Assembly (NCBI GenBank): GCA_963744115.1
Contig: CAVUSI010000002.1
Span: 620,001-684,000 of the forward strand
Origin: Chersky-267 sp963744115
GTDB taxonomy: Bacteria > Chloroflexota > Limnocylindria > Limnocylindrales > CSP1-4
Length of the DNA: 64,000 nt
Direction: 5' to 3'
Positions 40,488 to 49,237 of the stretch are shown here, piece after piece. Under the pieces are notes generated by a model. It was not told the DNA's origin and searched no databases. It saw only the letters and a list, made by a program, of their open reading frames with translations. Each line of letters begins with the position of its first letter. The stretch's first letter is position 1. The position numbers were made by a program, and so were the translations under genes.

Positions 40488-41547
40488 CCGTCGGCGCTCG
40501 GCCACGTCCAAGCCGGGCGCACCGGACGGGTCCGCGGCGGCCGCCGACCCCGCCGTGGCACCGCTCGAGCTGCTTGACGACCGCGGGGTCGCGGCGCTCC
40601 TCCCCCAGCGTCCCGAGCGCGGGCACAAGGGGACGTTCGGCAAGCTCCTCGTGATCGCCGGCTCGCTCGACTACGCCGGCGCGGCCCTCCTCGTCTGCGA
40701 GGCGGCCGGACGGGCGGGCGCGGGCCTCGTCACCCTCGCCGTCCCCGAGTCCCTCCAGCCGCTGTTCGCGGCCAAGGTCGTCGACGCCACGACGATGGCC
40801 CTGCCCGAGGACGACGTCGAGGAGGTCGAGCCGGAGGACGCGCTGGCCAGGATCCTCGACCACGAGCACGACGCGCTGGTCATCGGACCGGGTCTGCGTC
40901 CCGGACTCGCCACCGCCGACCTGATCCGCGCCCTGCTGGCGGTCGTCGACGAGGGCGGGGTCCCGCCGGCGGTCGTCGACGCCGAGGCGCTCCGCTCGCT
41001 GGCGGTGCGCGATGAGTGGTGGGTCGCCATCGGGCGGCGGTGCATCCTCACCCCGCACGTCGGCGAGTTCACCCGCCTCCGCGCGGCCAGCGGCGTCGAG
41101 CCGGGCGCGGACGGGGATCTGACCGAGGACGACGACGCTCGGGAGGCGGCCGCCCGAGAGGCCGCCGCGCGCTGGAACCAGGTGGTGGTGCTCAAGGGAG
41201 CCCACACCGTCGTCGCCGCGCCGGACGGGCGCACGGCGCGGGCCCCGTTCGAGAACCCGGCCCTGGCGACCGGCGGGACCGGAGACGTCCTGGCCGGCAC
41301 GATCGGCGCGCTGCTCGCCCAGGGCCTGGCCCCGTACGACGCGGCCCGGCTCGGGGTCTACCTCCACGGCGCGGCCGGCGACGTCCTGCGCGATCGCCTC
41401 GGCTCGGCCGGCCTCCTCGCGTCCGACCTGCCGATCGAGGTGACCCTCGCCCGCAAGCGGTTGTCGGCTTCGGCCGAGCGTCGCGCCCGGCCGCCTCGCC
41501 TCGGCTTCGGGATCGCCGATCGCGGCGCGTCGTCCGACGGCTCGTGA
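40480..41547 (+). CDS. nnrD: ADP-dependent NAD(P)H-hydrate dehydratase
   Basis: This is a 355-residue repair enzyme that dehydrates the hydrated, inactive form of NADH/NADPH. The CARKD domain shows HKGTFGKLLVIAGS, VIGPGLRP, LTPHVGEFTRL, VVLKGAHTVVA and the nucleotide-site GGTGDVLAGTIGALLAQG. Only the dehydratase half is present; there is no N-terminal epimerase (NnrE) domain, which is often fused. GTG 40480 gives an Ala/Pro-rich lead of about 30 residues. Confidence 0.93.
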   Translation: MADRRRSATSKPGAPDGSAAAADPAVAPLELLDDRGVAALLPQRPERGHKGTFGKLLVIAGSLDYAGAALLVCEAAGRAGAGLVTLAVPESLQPLFAAKVVDATTMALPEDDVEEVEPEDALARILDHEHDALVIGPGLRPGLATADLIRALLAVVDEGGVPPAVVDAEALRSLAVRDEWWVAIGRRCILTPHVGEFTRLRAASGVEPGADGDLTEDDDAREAAAREAAARWNQVVVLKGAHTVVAAPDGRTARAPFENPALATGGTGDVLAGTIGALLAQGLAPYDAARLGVYLHGAAGDVLRDRLGSAGLLASDLPIEVTLARKRLSASAERRARPPRLGFGIADRGASSDGS

Positions 41548-41554
41548 CCGGCCG

Positions 41555-42817
41555 GTGACCGGACCCCGGCCGATCGAGCTCCGTCTCGCCGCAGCCGGCC
41601 TCCCGCCGCTCCCTCGCACGGCCTGGCTCGAGATCGACCTGGACCGTCTTCACGGCAACCTCGCCGCGTTCCGGGCGGCCCTGCCGAAGGGGGTCCGGAT
41701 CGAGCCCGTGGTCAAGGCCGACGCCTACGGTCACGGCGCCGTGCCCATCGCCCGCGCCCTCGAGTCGGCCGGGGTGGACGGCCTGTCCGTCGCGGCCTTC
41801 GACGAGGCGGTCGAGCTGCGCTCGGCGGGCATCCGCTGCCCCATCCTGTGCCTGTATGCCGTCCCGCCGGCGGTCGTGCCCGCGGCGATGCGCCTCGGCA
41901 TCGCGGTCGCGGCGAGCGGGGAGGATCTGCTCGAGCGAACGGTCGCGTCGGCCGGGGCGGCCTGGCGCGGCGACCATGGCCCGCGTCCCCGCCGGGCGCT
42001 CCGCATCCACCTCGATGTCGAGACCGGCCTCGGGCGGGCGGGTCTCGCAGCGGATCGGACGGCCCTTTGGACCCGGCGCCTGGCGACCGCCCCGGGCGTC
42101 CGGGTGGCCGGGATCTGGTCGCACATCCAACAGGCCGACGACCAGCCGCGAACGGACGCCCAAGGCCAGCGCTTCGAGGACGTCCTCGGACGTCTCGCCG
42201 AAGCGAAGATCCGGCTCCCGCATCGGCACCTGGCGGCCAGCGCGGGGCTGCTCGGCCGGGCGGTGCCCGCCTACGATGGGGTCAGGATCGGCCTCGCGAC
42301 CTACGGGATCGTGCCCGACGACGTGACGCCGGAGGCCGCCGCCCGCCCGCCGGCCAGCCTGATCCGGCCCATCCTGTCCCTCCACGCCCGGCCGGTCCGG
42401 GTGACGGACCTCCCGGCCGGCACCGGCATCAGCTACGGACCGACGTTCACCACCGTCCGGCCGAGCCGGATCGCCACCCTGCCCCTGGGCTACGGCGACG
42501 GCGTCCCCCGCGCCGTCTCGAACCGCGCGTCCGCCCTCGTCCGCGGCCGCCGCGTCCCGCTCGTCGGGAACGTGGCGATGGATGCGGTCATGGCCGACGT
42601 GACCGATCTGCCCGGCCCGCCGGTGACGGTCGACGACGAGTTCGTGCTGATCGGGTCGCAGGAGGACGAGGCCATCCCGATCGAGGAGCTGGCGCGGATG
42701 CGCACCACGAATACGTGGGAAACGGTTACCGCGATGGCCCGCCGGTTACCCCGGGTGTACCATGCCGCGGCGGTACCGGTGGCGGTCCGGACCCTGGCGA
42801 CGTGGAGGGATCGGTGA
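41555..42817 (+). CDS. alr: Alanine racemase
   Basis: This 420-residue PLP enzyme makes D-alanine for peptidoglycan. The PLP lysine is in VVKADAYGHGAVP (near residue 52). The catalytic tyrosine lies in LPLGYGDGVPRAVSNR, where GYADG is more common, and VGNVAMDAVMADVTD matches the C-terminal active-site segment. GTG 41555 is used; no strong ribosome-binding site is seen. The stop overlaps the macro-domain gene (GTGA). It follows acpS-nnrD. Confidence 0.95.
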   Translation: MTGPRPIELRLAAAGLPPLPRTAWLEIDLDRLHGNLAAFRAALPKGVRIEPVVKADAYGHGAVPIARALESAGVDGLSVAAFDEAVELRSAGIRCPILCLYAVPPAVVPAAMRLGIAVAASGEDLLERTVASAGAAWRGDHGPRPRRALRIHLDVETGLGRAGLAADRTALWTRRLATAPGVRVAGIWSHIQQADDQPRTDAQGQRFEDVLGRLAEAKIRLPHRHLAASAGLLGRAVPAYDGVRIGLATYGIVPDDVTPEAAARPPASLIRPILSLHARPVRVTDLPAGTGISYGPTFTTVRPSRIATLPLGYGDGVPRAVSNRASALVRGRRVPLVGNVAMDAVMADVTDLPGPPVTVDDEFVLIGSQEDEAIPIEELARMRTTNTWETVTAMARRLPRVYHAAAVPVAVRTLATWRDR

Positions 42818-43389
42818 CGCGGATCCAGCTCTGGAACGGCGATATCTGCGAGCTCGAGGTCGATGCGATCGTCAACCCCGCCAACCCCAGCCTGTGGATG
42901 TCGACCGGCGTGGGCGGTGCCCTGAAGGCGGCCGCCGGTGACCAGGTCGAGTTCGCCGCGATCCGACAGCTCCCCGTCTCGGTCGGTGACGCGATCGTCA
43001 CGCCGGCCGGCGCCCTGGCGGCGAGGATGCTCATCCACGCCGTCTCGCTCGACCGCGACCGACGGACCAGCGCCGGCGCCATCGAGGCGGCCATCCGGAG
43101 CGCATTCGCCCGAGCCCGGGAGTACGACGTCGTGACGCTCGCGTTGCCCGCGCTCGGGACGGGGGTCGGCGGCTTCCCGATGGACGACGCGGCACGGATC
43201 ACCGTGGCGACCGTCCGCGACGAGCTGCGCCGGTCGCCCGCCATCCAGTCGGTCATCCTCGCCATTCGCGGCGCCCAGGCGTACGCCGCGTTCGAGCGAG
43301 CGCTCTCCGCGCCCGTCGCCCTCGACGTCGTCGCCGATGCACCTGCGGTCCGAGACCAGCCCTCGGCGATCGACCGGGTGTCCGCGTGA
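42814..43389 (+). CDS. Macro-domain protein
   Basis: This is a 191-residue protein consisting mainly of an ADP-ribose-binding macro domain. It has NGDICELEVDAIVNPANPSLWMSTGVGGAL (about 8-38), the glycine-rich phosphate loop ALGTGVGGFPMDDAARI (near 110), and a typical alternating beta/alpha pattern. The usual GGGV loop is reduced to STGVGG. Such proteins bind or hydrolyse ADP-ribose derivatives. It is coupled to alr and to the next small gene; no ADP-ribosyltransferase is in the window, so its substrate is unknown. Confidence 0.85.
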   Translation: MTRIQLWNGDICELEVDAIVNPANPSLWMSTGVGGALKAAAGDQVEFAAIRQLPVSVGDAIVTPAGALAARMLIHAVSLDRDRRTSAGAIEAAIRSAFARAREYDVVTLALPALGTGVGGFPMDDAARITVATVRDELRRSPAIQSVILAIRGAQAYAAFERALSAPVALDVVADAPAVRDQPSAIDRVSA

Positions 43390-43676
43390 GCTTCCCGCGC
43401 GAGCGAACCGACGAGCAGCGGGACGACCTCGTCGAACAGGTCGCCCGGGAGATCCAGTTCCGCGGCCTGACCGCACCGGCGGTCCATTTCCTCCACGCCA
43501 GCCGCCCCTACCGGCCGCTCGGCAGCAACGCGATGCTGTTCTTCGACCCGACCCTGCGCGGCCTGTTCGGCGGCGACGTGTCGTCCGCCTCGGCGATCCT
43601 CGCCGACGACATCGGGATCGAGCTGCTCATCGACCGGCTCGAGGAGTACGACGAGGACGACACGCTCGACGCGTGA
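43386..43676 (+). CDS. Conserved-looking small protein of unknown function
   Basis: This is a 96-residue soluble protein: RTDEQRDDLVEQVAREIQFRGLTAPAVHFLHASRPYRPLGSNAMLFFDPTLRGLFGGD, then an acidic C-terminal helix LLIDRLEEYDEDDTLDA. The pattern (A)PAVxFLxxxRPxxxLGSxAxxFFxP resembles small proteins I recall from other Chloroflexota, but I cannot name a family. GTG 43386 overlaps the macro-domain stop by four bases. No membrane helix or signal peptide is seen. Confidence 0.7.
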   Translation: MSFPRERTDEQRDDLVEQVAREIQFRGLTAPAVHFLHASRPYRPLGSNAMLFFDPTLRGLFGGDVSSASAILADDIGIELLIDRLEEYDEDDTLDA

Positions 43677-43698
43677 GGCTCGCGCCGGGGCACTCGGC

Positions 43699-43704
43699 TA
43701 GCAT
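43699..43704 (+). promoter_or_regulatory. Likely -10 box of the MutL-like gene
   Basis: TAGCAT ends exactly six bases before GTG 43711, and no Shine-Dalgarno sequence exists. The arrangement predicts transcription starting at or next to the start codon. No recognisable -35 is present. Confidence 0.45.
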
Positions 43705-43710
43705 GGACCG

Positions 43711-45306
43711 GTGACGGTCGACCCCAACGTCCTGCTCGCCATCGACCTCGGCGCCGCCACGGCGTCCGCCGCGCTCATCGGACCGGTCGATGGGCGCCGC
43801 CGGCTCCTCGGTTCGCTGGCGCTGCCTGCGGGGGTCGCCGAGGACCGCCTCGTGGCCCACCTGCTCGAGCGCGTCCGCCGTGCCGACCCCGCCCTGGCCG
43901 ACGATCTCGGCCTTGACGATCGCGCGTTCGCGACCGTCCCGCGTCGGATCGTCCGGTCGGCCACGCCGCCGACACTCGTCGTCCTCGCGCCGACCGTCCG
44001 CGCCCGGCTTGCCGTCGAGCGCGTCGCCGGCATCGCCGGCTGGCGGACCCGAGGCGCGAGCCTCGAGCCCGACGGGACGATCGGCCTGACCCGAACGGCG
44101 CTCGAACGGGGGGTCGACGCGTTGGCCGTGACCGGCGACCCGGCGACGAGCCGCGAGGAGACCACCGCCATGGCGGAGCTCGCGGCGACGGTCGAGGGGA
44201 TCGTCGGCCGACCGTCCGCCCCGCTGCTCATCCGGGTCGGCGAGCTCGCCCGCGACGACCTCGGTCTCGAGCCCGAGGCGCCGACCGGCGAAGGGTCGAT
44301 CTACGCGCCCGGTCCGGAGGCCGGGGAGCCGCCGGGCGAGCCGCTCCGTCACCTGCTCGAACGGCTGGACCCGACGGGACCGACCTCCCGCCGCTCGGCG
44401 CTGACCGCCTTGATCGACCTGGCCGCCGCCCTCGACCGCCGGATCGAGCTGGTCGAGGTCGGCTTCGACGGCGCCCTTCGGGCGGTCGCCGGTCCGCACG
44501 GACTGGAGGCCCACCCCGCGTTCGTCCCGGCGGGCTCGGCGGTGCCGCTCGACCTCGACGACGACGCCGTGGACGAGGTCCTCGCCTGGTCGACGGTCGC
44601 GCTCGATCGTCATCGGATGCGCGATCGCCTTCGGGACCTGCGGCTCTCGCCCTGGCTCGAGGCGTATGGGGACGGCGCCCGGCTCCGGCTCGCGGCGGCG
44701 CGGGCCGCGGTCACCCGGCTGGTCGCGCTTACGCCGTGGCTCGAGGCGTTGCCGGCCCCCGATCTCATCGTCGTCGCCGGTGGCGCCTGGGCGGCGGCTC
44801 CCGGCCCGGCCATCGCGCTCGCCATCGCCGACGTGATCCGCCGGCCCGGGACCTCACAGCTGGCATTCGACCATGCCCGGCTGCTCGGTCCGCTCGGCGC
44901 GATCGAGGACCCGGTCGAGCGCCAGGCGCTGTTCGCGGAGATGGCCGACGACCTCCTCGCGCCACTCGGCAGCCTGATCGTCCCGCTCGGCCTGCGGGCC
45001 GGCCGGAGCGCCGGGCGGCTGACCGTCCGCGGGCCGGCCGGCGAGACGAGCCTGGACCTCGTCCCGGGCGGTCTCCAGCTGGTCGACCTGCCCCCGGGCC
45101 AGCTCGCCGAGGTCGACCTCCGCTTCCGCGACTCCGTCGGGATGGGGACGCGAGGCCGGCACCTCACGGTCCAGGTCGGCGGCGGGCTCGGCGGCCTGCT
45201 GGTCGACCTGCGCGACATCCCGCTCCGGCTGCCGGAGCGCGCCGAGCGGCGCCGGGCGCTGCTCGAGGCCTGGCAGGCCGCCTTCTGGGCCGGGGGCGAT
45301 CAATGA
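43711..45306 (+). CDS. MutL/GlmL-like ATPase-fold protein
   Basis: This is a 531-residue protein resembling the glutamate mutase-associated MutL/GlmL family (ASKHA actin/Hsp70-type fold). The phosphate-1-like motif is LLAIDLGAATASAALIG at the N-terminus. The C-terminal part has LIVVAGGAWAAAPGPAIALAIADVIRRPGTSQLAFDHARLLGPLGAI, a pattern I associate with that family. The last third (about 430-500) looks like a beta-rich domain. No glutamate mutase (MutS/MutE) or cobalamin gene is near, so mutase reactivation is unsupported. It overlaps its partner by four bases. Confidence 0.7.
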   Translation: MTVDPNVLLAIDLGAATASAALIGPVDGRRRLLGSLALPAGVAEDRLVAHLLERVRRADPALADDLGLDDRAFATVPRRIVRSATPPTLVVLAPTVRARLAVERVAGIAGWRTRGASLEPDGTIGLTRTALERGVDALAVTGDPATSREETTAMAELAATVEGIVGRPSAPLLIRVGELARDDLGLEPEAPTGEGSIYAPGPEAGEPPGEPLRHLLERLDPTGPTSRRSALTALIDLAAALDRRIELVEVGFDGALRAVAGPHGLEAHPAFVPAGSAVPLDLDDDAVDEVLAWSTVALDRHRMRDRLRDLRLSPWLEAYGDGARLRLAAARAAVTRLVALTPWLEALPAPDLIVVAGGAWAAAPGPAIALAIADVIRRPGTSQLAFDHARLLGPLGAIEDPVERQALFAEMADDLLAPLGSLIVPLGLRAGRSAGRLTVRGPAGETSLDLVPGGLQLVDLPPGQLAEVDLRFRDSVGMGTRGRHLTVQVGGGLGGLLVDLRDIPLRLPERAERRRALLEAWQAAFWAGGDQ

Positions 45307-46346
45307 CGGCGGACGTCGGGACCGACGAGCGCGACCTCGAGCTGGTCCCGGCCCGCCGCCTGCTCGATCCCGAGCCGATCGCCCGTTTCGAGCTCGCGCC
45401 CGGCGATCGCATCCTCGTTGCCGAGGGGGACCGGGTCTCCGTCGGGATGGGCCTCGCCGAACGGCAGCGGGAGCCGCGGGTCGACGACGGGCCGCCTGTC
45501 GCCGGCGCTGCCGAGGTCGACCACCCGGCGCTGCGGGCCGGCGACTGGTGGCCGGGCGACGGACACGAGACCGGAGGGCCGCTCCGTCGACGACATCCGC
45601 GCAGCCCGGCCGGCGAACTGCTCCACCCCGAGGACGGGCGCTGGCGGATCGCGACCGGCTCGCACGTCGACGTGCTCGAGGCCCCGGCGGCCGGGACCGT
45701 CCTCGAGGCGATCCCCGGCCGCGGCCTGACCATCCGCCTGGCCGGATCCGCGCTCGTCGGGACGTCCGCGGCCGGGATCCCGACCCGAGGCCGCCTGGAG
45801 CGGGCGATCGGCGAGACCGGTCTGCGTGGGGCGCTCGACGTGGGTCGCGCCGGGGCGATCCTGGTCGTCGACGGCCGGATCGACTCGGAGGCGATCATCC
45901 GGGCCAGGGCGACCGGCGTCCGCGGCGTCATCACCGCCGGCCTGGCCGGCAAGGACCTGCGCGACCTCCAGGCGTCCGAGGCGCGCCAGCGGGCGAGCCT
46001 CCAGCCGCTCGCCCCCTTCGCCGTGCTCGTCCTCGACGGCAGCGCTCGGCGGCCGCTCGCCGGCCCGGTGGCGGACCTGCTTGGCTCGCTCGAGGGCCGC
46101 GAGGTGGCGATCGTGGTCGATCCGCCGCTCGTGGTCTTCAACCCGCCCGGCCCGGCCCTCGGGCCGCCCGGTCGCGACCGGGTCCGGGTCATGGGCGGCG
46201 ACCTGATCGGCCGCGAGGGCCGTTGGCTGCGCGGCGCTGGACTGCGCCGGTTCCCGGCCGGCGTCCTGCTCGAGGCCGCGACGATCGCGCTCGACGACGG
46301 GGAGGTCGCCACCGTCGCTCTGGCCGATCTCGAGCGCTTCGTCTGA
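45303..46346 (+). CDS. Partner of the MutL-like protein, lipoyl-fold-like segment
   Basis: This is a 347-residue protein of unknown function. The N-terminal half includes two short beta-rich stretches; one, VLEAPAAGTVLEAIPGRGLTIRLAGSALVGTSAAG (near 122-156), resembles a biotinyl/lipoyl-like fold but lacks an obvious modification lysine. Later come RGVITAGLAGKDLRDLQ (near 205) and FAVLVLDG, an alpha/beta region. It overlaps the MutL-like gene and ends 35 bases before tsaE. No membrane segments are seen. The two genes are most likely one functional unit. Confidence 0.65.
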   Translation: MTADVGTDERDLELVPARRLLDPEPIARFELAPGDRILVAEGDRVSVGMGLAERQREPRVDDGPPVAGAAEVDHPALRAGDWWPGDGHETGGPLRRRHPRSPAGELLHPEDGRWRIATGSHVDVLEAPAAGTVLEAIPGRGLTIRLAGSALVGTSAAGIPTRGRLERAIGETGLRGALDVGRAGAILVVDGRIDSEAIIRARATGVRGVITAGLAGKDLRDLQASEARQRASLQPLAPFAVLVLDGSARRPLAGPVADLLGSLEGREVAIVVDPPLVVFNPPGPALGPPGRDRVRVMGGDLIGREGRWLRGAGLRRFPAGVLLEAATIALDDGEVATVALADLERFV

Positions 46347-46369
46347 CGGCAGGCCGTCGCCGACTCGGC

Positions 46370-46375
46370 TACGCT
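46370..46375 (+). promoter_or_regulatory. Likely -10 box of the tsaE cluster
   Basis: TACGCT ends six bases before ATG 46382 and no Shine-Dalgarno sequence is present, again fitting a leaderless start for the tsaE-tsaB-rimI-tsaD-rsmA-ispE-ridA run. Confidence 0.45.
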
Positions 46376-46381
46376 CCGGAC

Positions 46382-46876
46382 ATGGTTCCCGGCTCGACCC
46401 GTCGCCACCCGTCGGCCGCGTCGTCCGCGGTCGTGACCAGCAGCTCGCCCGAGGCCACGGAACGGCTCGCCGGACGCCTTGCCGCGGTCGCCGAGCCGGG
46501 CGACCTGATCGCGCTGATCGGCGAGCTCGGCGCGGGCAAGACGAGGTTCGCAAAGGGGTTCGCGGCCGGGCTCGGGGTCGCCGCGACGGTCAACTCGCCG
46601 AGCTTCGTCCTGATGACCGAGTACCCCGGACGGCTGCCGCTCTTCCACCTCGACCTCTACCGGTTGGCCGACGCGTCCGACGCCCTGGCCAGCGGTCTCC
46701 TCGACGAGCGCCAACGCGACGGGGTGACCCTCGTCGAGTGGGCCGACCGGTTCGGTCCCGCCCTCCCGATCGCGAGCCTCCGGGTGACGATCGATGGCAC
46801 CGGCGACGATCCCCGGACGATCCGGCTCAGTGCCGGCGTCCCCGCGCTCGCTCGCTACCTCGAGGTCGTACGGTGA
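46382..46876 (+). CDS. tsaE: tRNA t6A biosynthesis ATPase TsaE
   Basis: This is a 164-residue P-loop protein required for N6-threonylcarbamoyladenosine at A37 of ANN-decoding tRNAs. Walker A is IGELGAGKTRFAKGFAAGLG (near 45-64), followed by VNSPSFVLMTEY, the FHLDLYRL segment and LVEWADRF, all family hallmarks. A 20-residue Ser/Ala-rich leader precedes the core. It works with TsaB and TsaD, both encoded next. The stop overlaps tsaB (GTGA). Confidence 0.95.
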   Translation: MVPGSTRRHPSAASSAVVTSSSPEATERLAGRLAAVAEPGDLIALIGELGAGKTRFAKGFAAGLGVAATVNSPSFVLMTEYPGRLPLFHLDLYRLADASDALASGLLDERQRDGVTLVEWADRFGPALPIASLRVTIDGTGDDPRTIRLSAGVPALARYLEVVR

Positions 46877-47586
46877 CGTCCGGCCCCCTGCTCGCCTTCG
46901 ACACGGCCACGACCGTGGCCGTCGCCGCGATCGGCGCTCCCGAGGGTCGCCTTCGTGCCGAGACGGCCTGGACGGCCGGCTACCGACACGGGGAGGAGCT
47001 GCTGGCCCGGGTCGACGCGCTGCTGGTCGAGGCCGGGGTCCAGCTGGCCGAGGTCGGCGGGATCGTGGTGGGGACCGGGCCCGGGGCGTTCACCGGGCTT
47101 CGGGTCGGCCTGGCCACGGCCAAGGGCCTCGCCCATGCGCTTGGTGTCCCGATCGTCGGGATCCCCACCCGGACGGCCGTGCTGGCCGCTGCCGCCCTCG
47201 CCGAGCCGGCCCGAACCGAGTTCGCGCTCCTCCTGCCGGCCGGCCCGTCGGACCGCCTGTTCATCGAGCCGGACGGCCGGACGACGGTCCTGGCCGGGAC
47301 GCCTGCAGGCGTCGGATCCGACGACGACACGGCCCGGCTCGCCGACCTGGCCGCCGGACGGACCCTCGTGGCGGTCGATCTGGACGGTCGGGCACCGCAG
47401 GCCGCCGTCGATCTCGGCTCACGCGCCCGGGCCGGCCTCGCGACCGCGCTCCTGGCGCTGGGTTCCGTCGAGCTCGCCGCCGGTCGTCCGAGCGATCTGG
47501 CCGGGCTCGTCCCCGACTACGTGACCCTGCCGCGCGGCGTGCGCCAGGAGACGGGAGCGGTGGGATGGTCGCGCGACCGCGTCTGA
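46873..47586 (+). CDS. tsaB: t6A biosynthesis protein TsaB
   Basis: This is a 237-residue scaffold of the TsaBDE complex. It has LLAFDTATTVAVAAIG at the N-terminus and VGTGPGAFTGLRVGLATAKGLAHALGVPIVGI (near 57-90), where GPGSFTG is the common form. It is a catalytically inactive paralogue of TsaD. GTG 46873 is in the tsaE overlap. Its end overlaps rimI by 22 bases. Confidence 0.94.
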   Translation: MTSGPLLAFDTATTVAVAAIGAPEGRLRAETAWTAGYRHGEELLARVDALLVEAGVQLAEVGGIVVGTGPGAFTGLRVGLATAKGLAHALGVPIVGIPTRTAVLAAAALAEPARTEFALLLPAGPSDRLFIEPDGRTTVLAGTPAGVGSDDDTARLADLAAGRTLVAVDLDGRAPQAAVDLGSRARAGLATALLALGSVELAAGRPSDLAGLVPDYVTLPRGVRQETGAVGWSRDRV

Positions 47587-48167
47587 GCGTGGTGGTCGCC
47601 CCGATGACGATCGCCGACGTCGAGGCGGTCCAGGCCATCGAGCTGGCCAGCTTCAGCGCGCCCTGGCCGCCGAACGCCTACCTGACCGAGCTCCAGACCA
47701 ACCGACTGGCGCACTACATGGTCATCCGGATCGGGACCGACGTCGTCGGGTACGCGGGTCTCTGGCTGATGGTCGACGAGGCGCACGTCACGACGTTCGC
47801 GATCCACCCCGACTGGCGCCGCCGCCACCTGGGCGACCGGCTCCTGCTCGCCCTGCTCGACATCGCGCTCGACCGGCGGGCGGCCGAGGCGACCCTCGAG
47901 GTGCGCCTGTCGAACCTGCCGGCCCGGCGGTTGTATGAGAAGTTCGGGTTCCGACCGGTCGGGATCCGGCCGCGCTACTACACCGACAACCAGGAAGATG
48001 CGCTGATCATGACCACGGAACGGCTCGACAGCCCGGCGATGCAGGAGCGCCTGGCGAGCCTCCGGGCCGCCATCGATGCCGCACCCGACCCGACCCGGCC
48101 GGCCGACGACGAGGCCGATCGCCCGGGCCGTGTCCGCCCGACGGACGCACCGGACCGGACGGGATGA
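47565..48167 (+). CDS. rimI: Ribosomal protein S18-alanine N-acetyltransferase-like GNAT
   Basis: This is a 200-residue GNAT acetyltransferase. The acetyl-CoA site is HPDWRRRHLGDRLLLALLDIAL (R-x-x-G variant HPxxRRRxLG, near 78), with LEVRLSNLPARRLYEKFGF following, as in RimI. Residues from about 165 form a charged tail that RimI usually lacks. Placement between tsaB and tsaD is a standard arrangement and is the main support for the RimI name; its acetylation target could differ. Confidence 0.88.
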   Translation: MVARPRLSVVVAPMTIADVEAVQAIELASFSAPWPPNAYLTELQTNRLAHYMVIRIGTDVVGYAGLWLMVDEAHVTTFAIHPDWRRRHLGDRLLLALLDIALDRRAAEATLEVRLSNLPARRLYEKFGFRPVGIRPRYYTDNQEDALIMTTERLDSPAMQERLASLRAAIDAAPDPTRPADDEADRPGRVRPTDAPDRTG

Positions 48168-49237
48168 GCGGCCCGCTCCTGCTGGCGATCGAATCGAGCT
48201 GCGACGAGACCGGGATCGCGCTGGTCGAGGGCGGCCGCCGGATCCATTCGAACGTCGTCGCCAGCCAGGTCGCCCTCCATGCCGCGACCGGCGGGATCGT
48301 GCCGGAGGTGGCCGCGCGGGCGCACCTGCGCTGGATCGTGCCCGTCCTCGACGCCGCGCTCGACGACGCCGCGGCGGACTGGCGCGACATCGACGCCGTC
48401 GCGGTCACCTACGGTCCGGGCCTGGCCGGCTCGCTCCTGGTCGGGGTCAACTTCGCCAAGGCGCTCGCCCACGTCCACGCCAAGCCCTTGATCGGGGTCA
48501 ACCACCTCGAGGGTCACGTCGAGGCCGGCTGGCTGCTCGATCCCGGGGAGGACGCCGCCGCGCGACCCGAACCGGCCTTCCCGGTCGTGGCCCTGGTCGT
48601 GTCGGGCGGGCACACCTTCCTCGTCGAGATGCGCGACCACGGCGACTTCCGGCTGCTCGGCCAGACCGTCGATGATGCGGCCGGCGAGGCGTTCGACAAG
48701 GTCGGCCGGCTGCTCGGTCTCGGGTATCCGGGCGGTCCCGCCATCCAGCGGGCCGCCGAGGCGGCGGTCGCCCGCGACGTCATCTTCCCGCGGGCCTGGC
48801 TGGGCGAGTCGTACGACTTCAGCTTCAGCGGGCTCAAGACCGCCGCTCGACGGATCGTGGCCGCCGCCCGGACCGAGGCGGGCATCGCGGCGGACGACGC
48901 CGAGACCCCGCTGCCCGAGGCGACCGTCGCCGAGCTCGCCTACGGCTTCCAGGCGGCCGTCGTCGACGTCCTGGCGACCAAGACGCTCCGCGCGGCAGCC
49001 GAGACCGGGGCGCGGGCGATCGTGGTCGGTGGTGGCGTTGCGGCGAACACCGTCCTGCGTGAGCGGATCCAGGCCGACGCGGCAGCCGTCGGCCTGCCGG
49101 TGGTCGTCCCGCGACCCGGGCTGTGCACCGACAACGGGGCGATGATCGGCGCCGCCGGCGCTCGCCGGTTCGCGGCCGGGGAGTGGGCCGGGCTGGACCT
49201 CGATGCCCGCCCGTCGCTGCCGTTGGCGGGTCGATGA
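48164..49237 (+). CDS. tsaD: tRNA N6-adenosine threonylcarbamoyltransferase TsaD
   Basis: This is a 357-residue catalytic subunit that transfers the threonylcarbamoyl group to A37. It shows AIESSCDETGIALVEGG, GGIVPEVAARAHLRWI, the metal-binding NHLEGHVEA (near 108), VSGGHTFLVEM and, near the end, VVGGGVAANTVLRE and PRPGLCTDNGAMIG. It is full length. ATG overlaps rimI; its 3' end overlaps rsmA by four bases. Confidence 0.97.
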   Translation: MSGPLLLAIESSCDETGIALVEGGRRIHSNVVASQVALHAATGGIVPEVAARAHLRWIVPVLDAALDDAAADWRDIDAVAVTYGPGLAGSLLVGVNFAKALAHVHAKPLIGVNHLEGHVEAGWLLDPGEDAAARPEPAFPVVALVVSGGHTFLVEMRDHGDFRLLGQTVDDAAGEAFDKVGRLLGLGYPGGPAIQRAAEAAVARDVIFPRAWLGESYDFSFSGLKTAARRIVAAARTEAGIAADDAETPLPEATVAELAYGFQAAVVDVLATKTLRAAAETGARAIVVGGGVAANTVLRERIQADAAAVGLPVVVPRPGLCTDNGAMIGAAGARRFAAGEWAGLDLDARPSLPLAGR

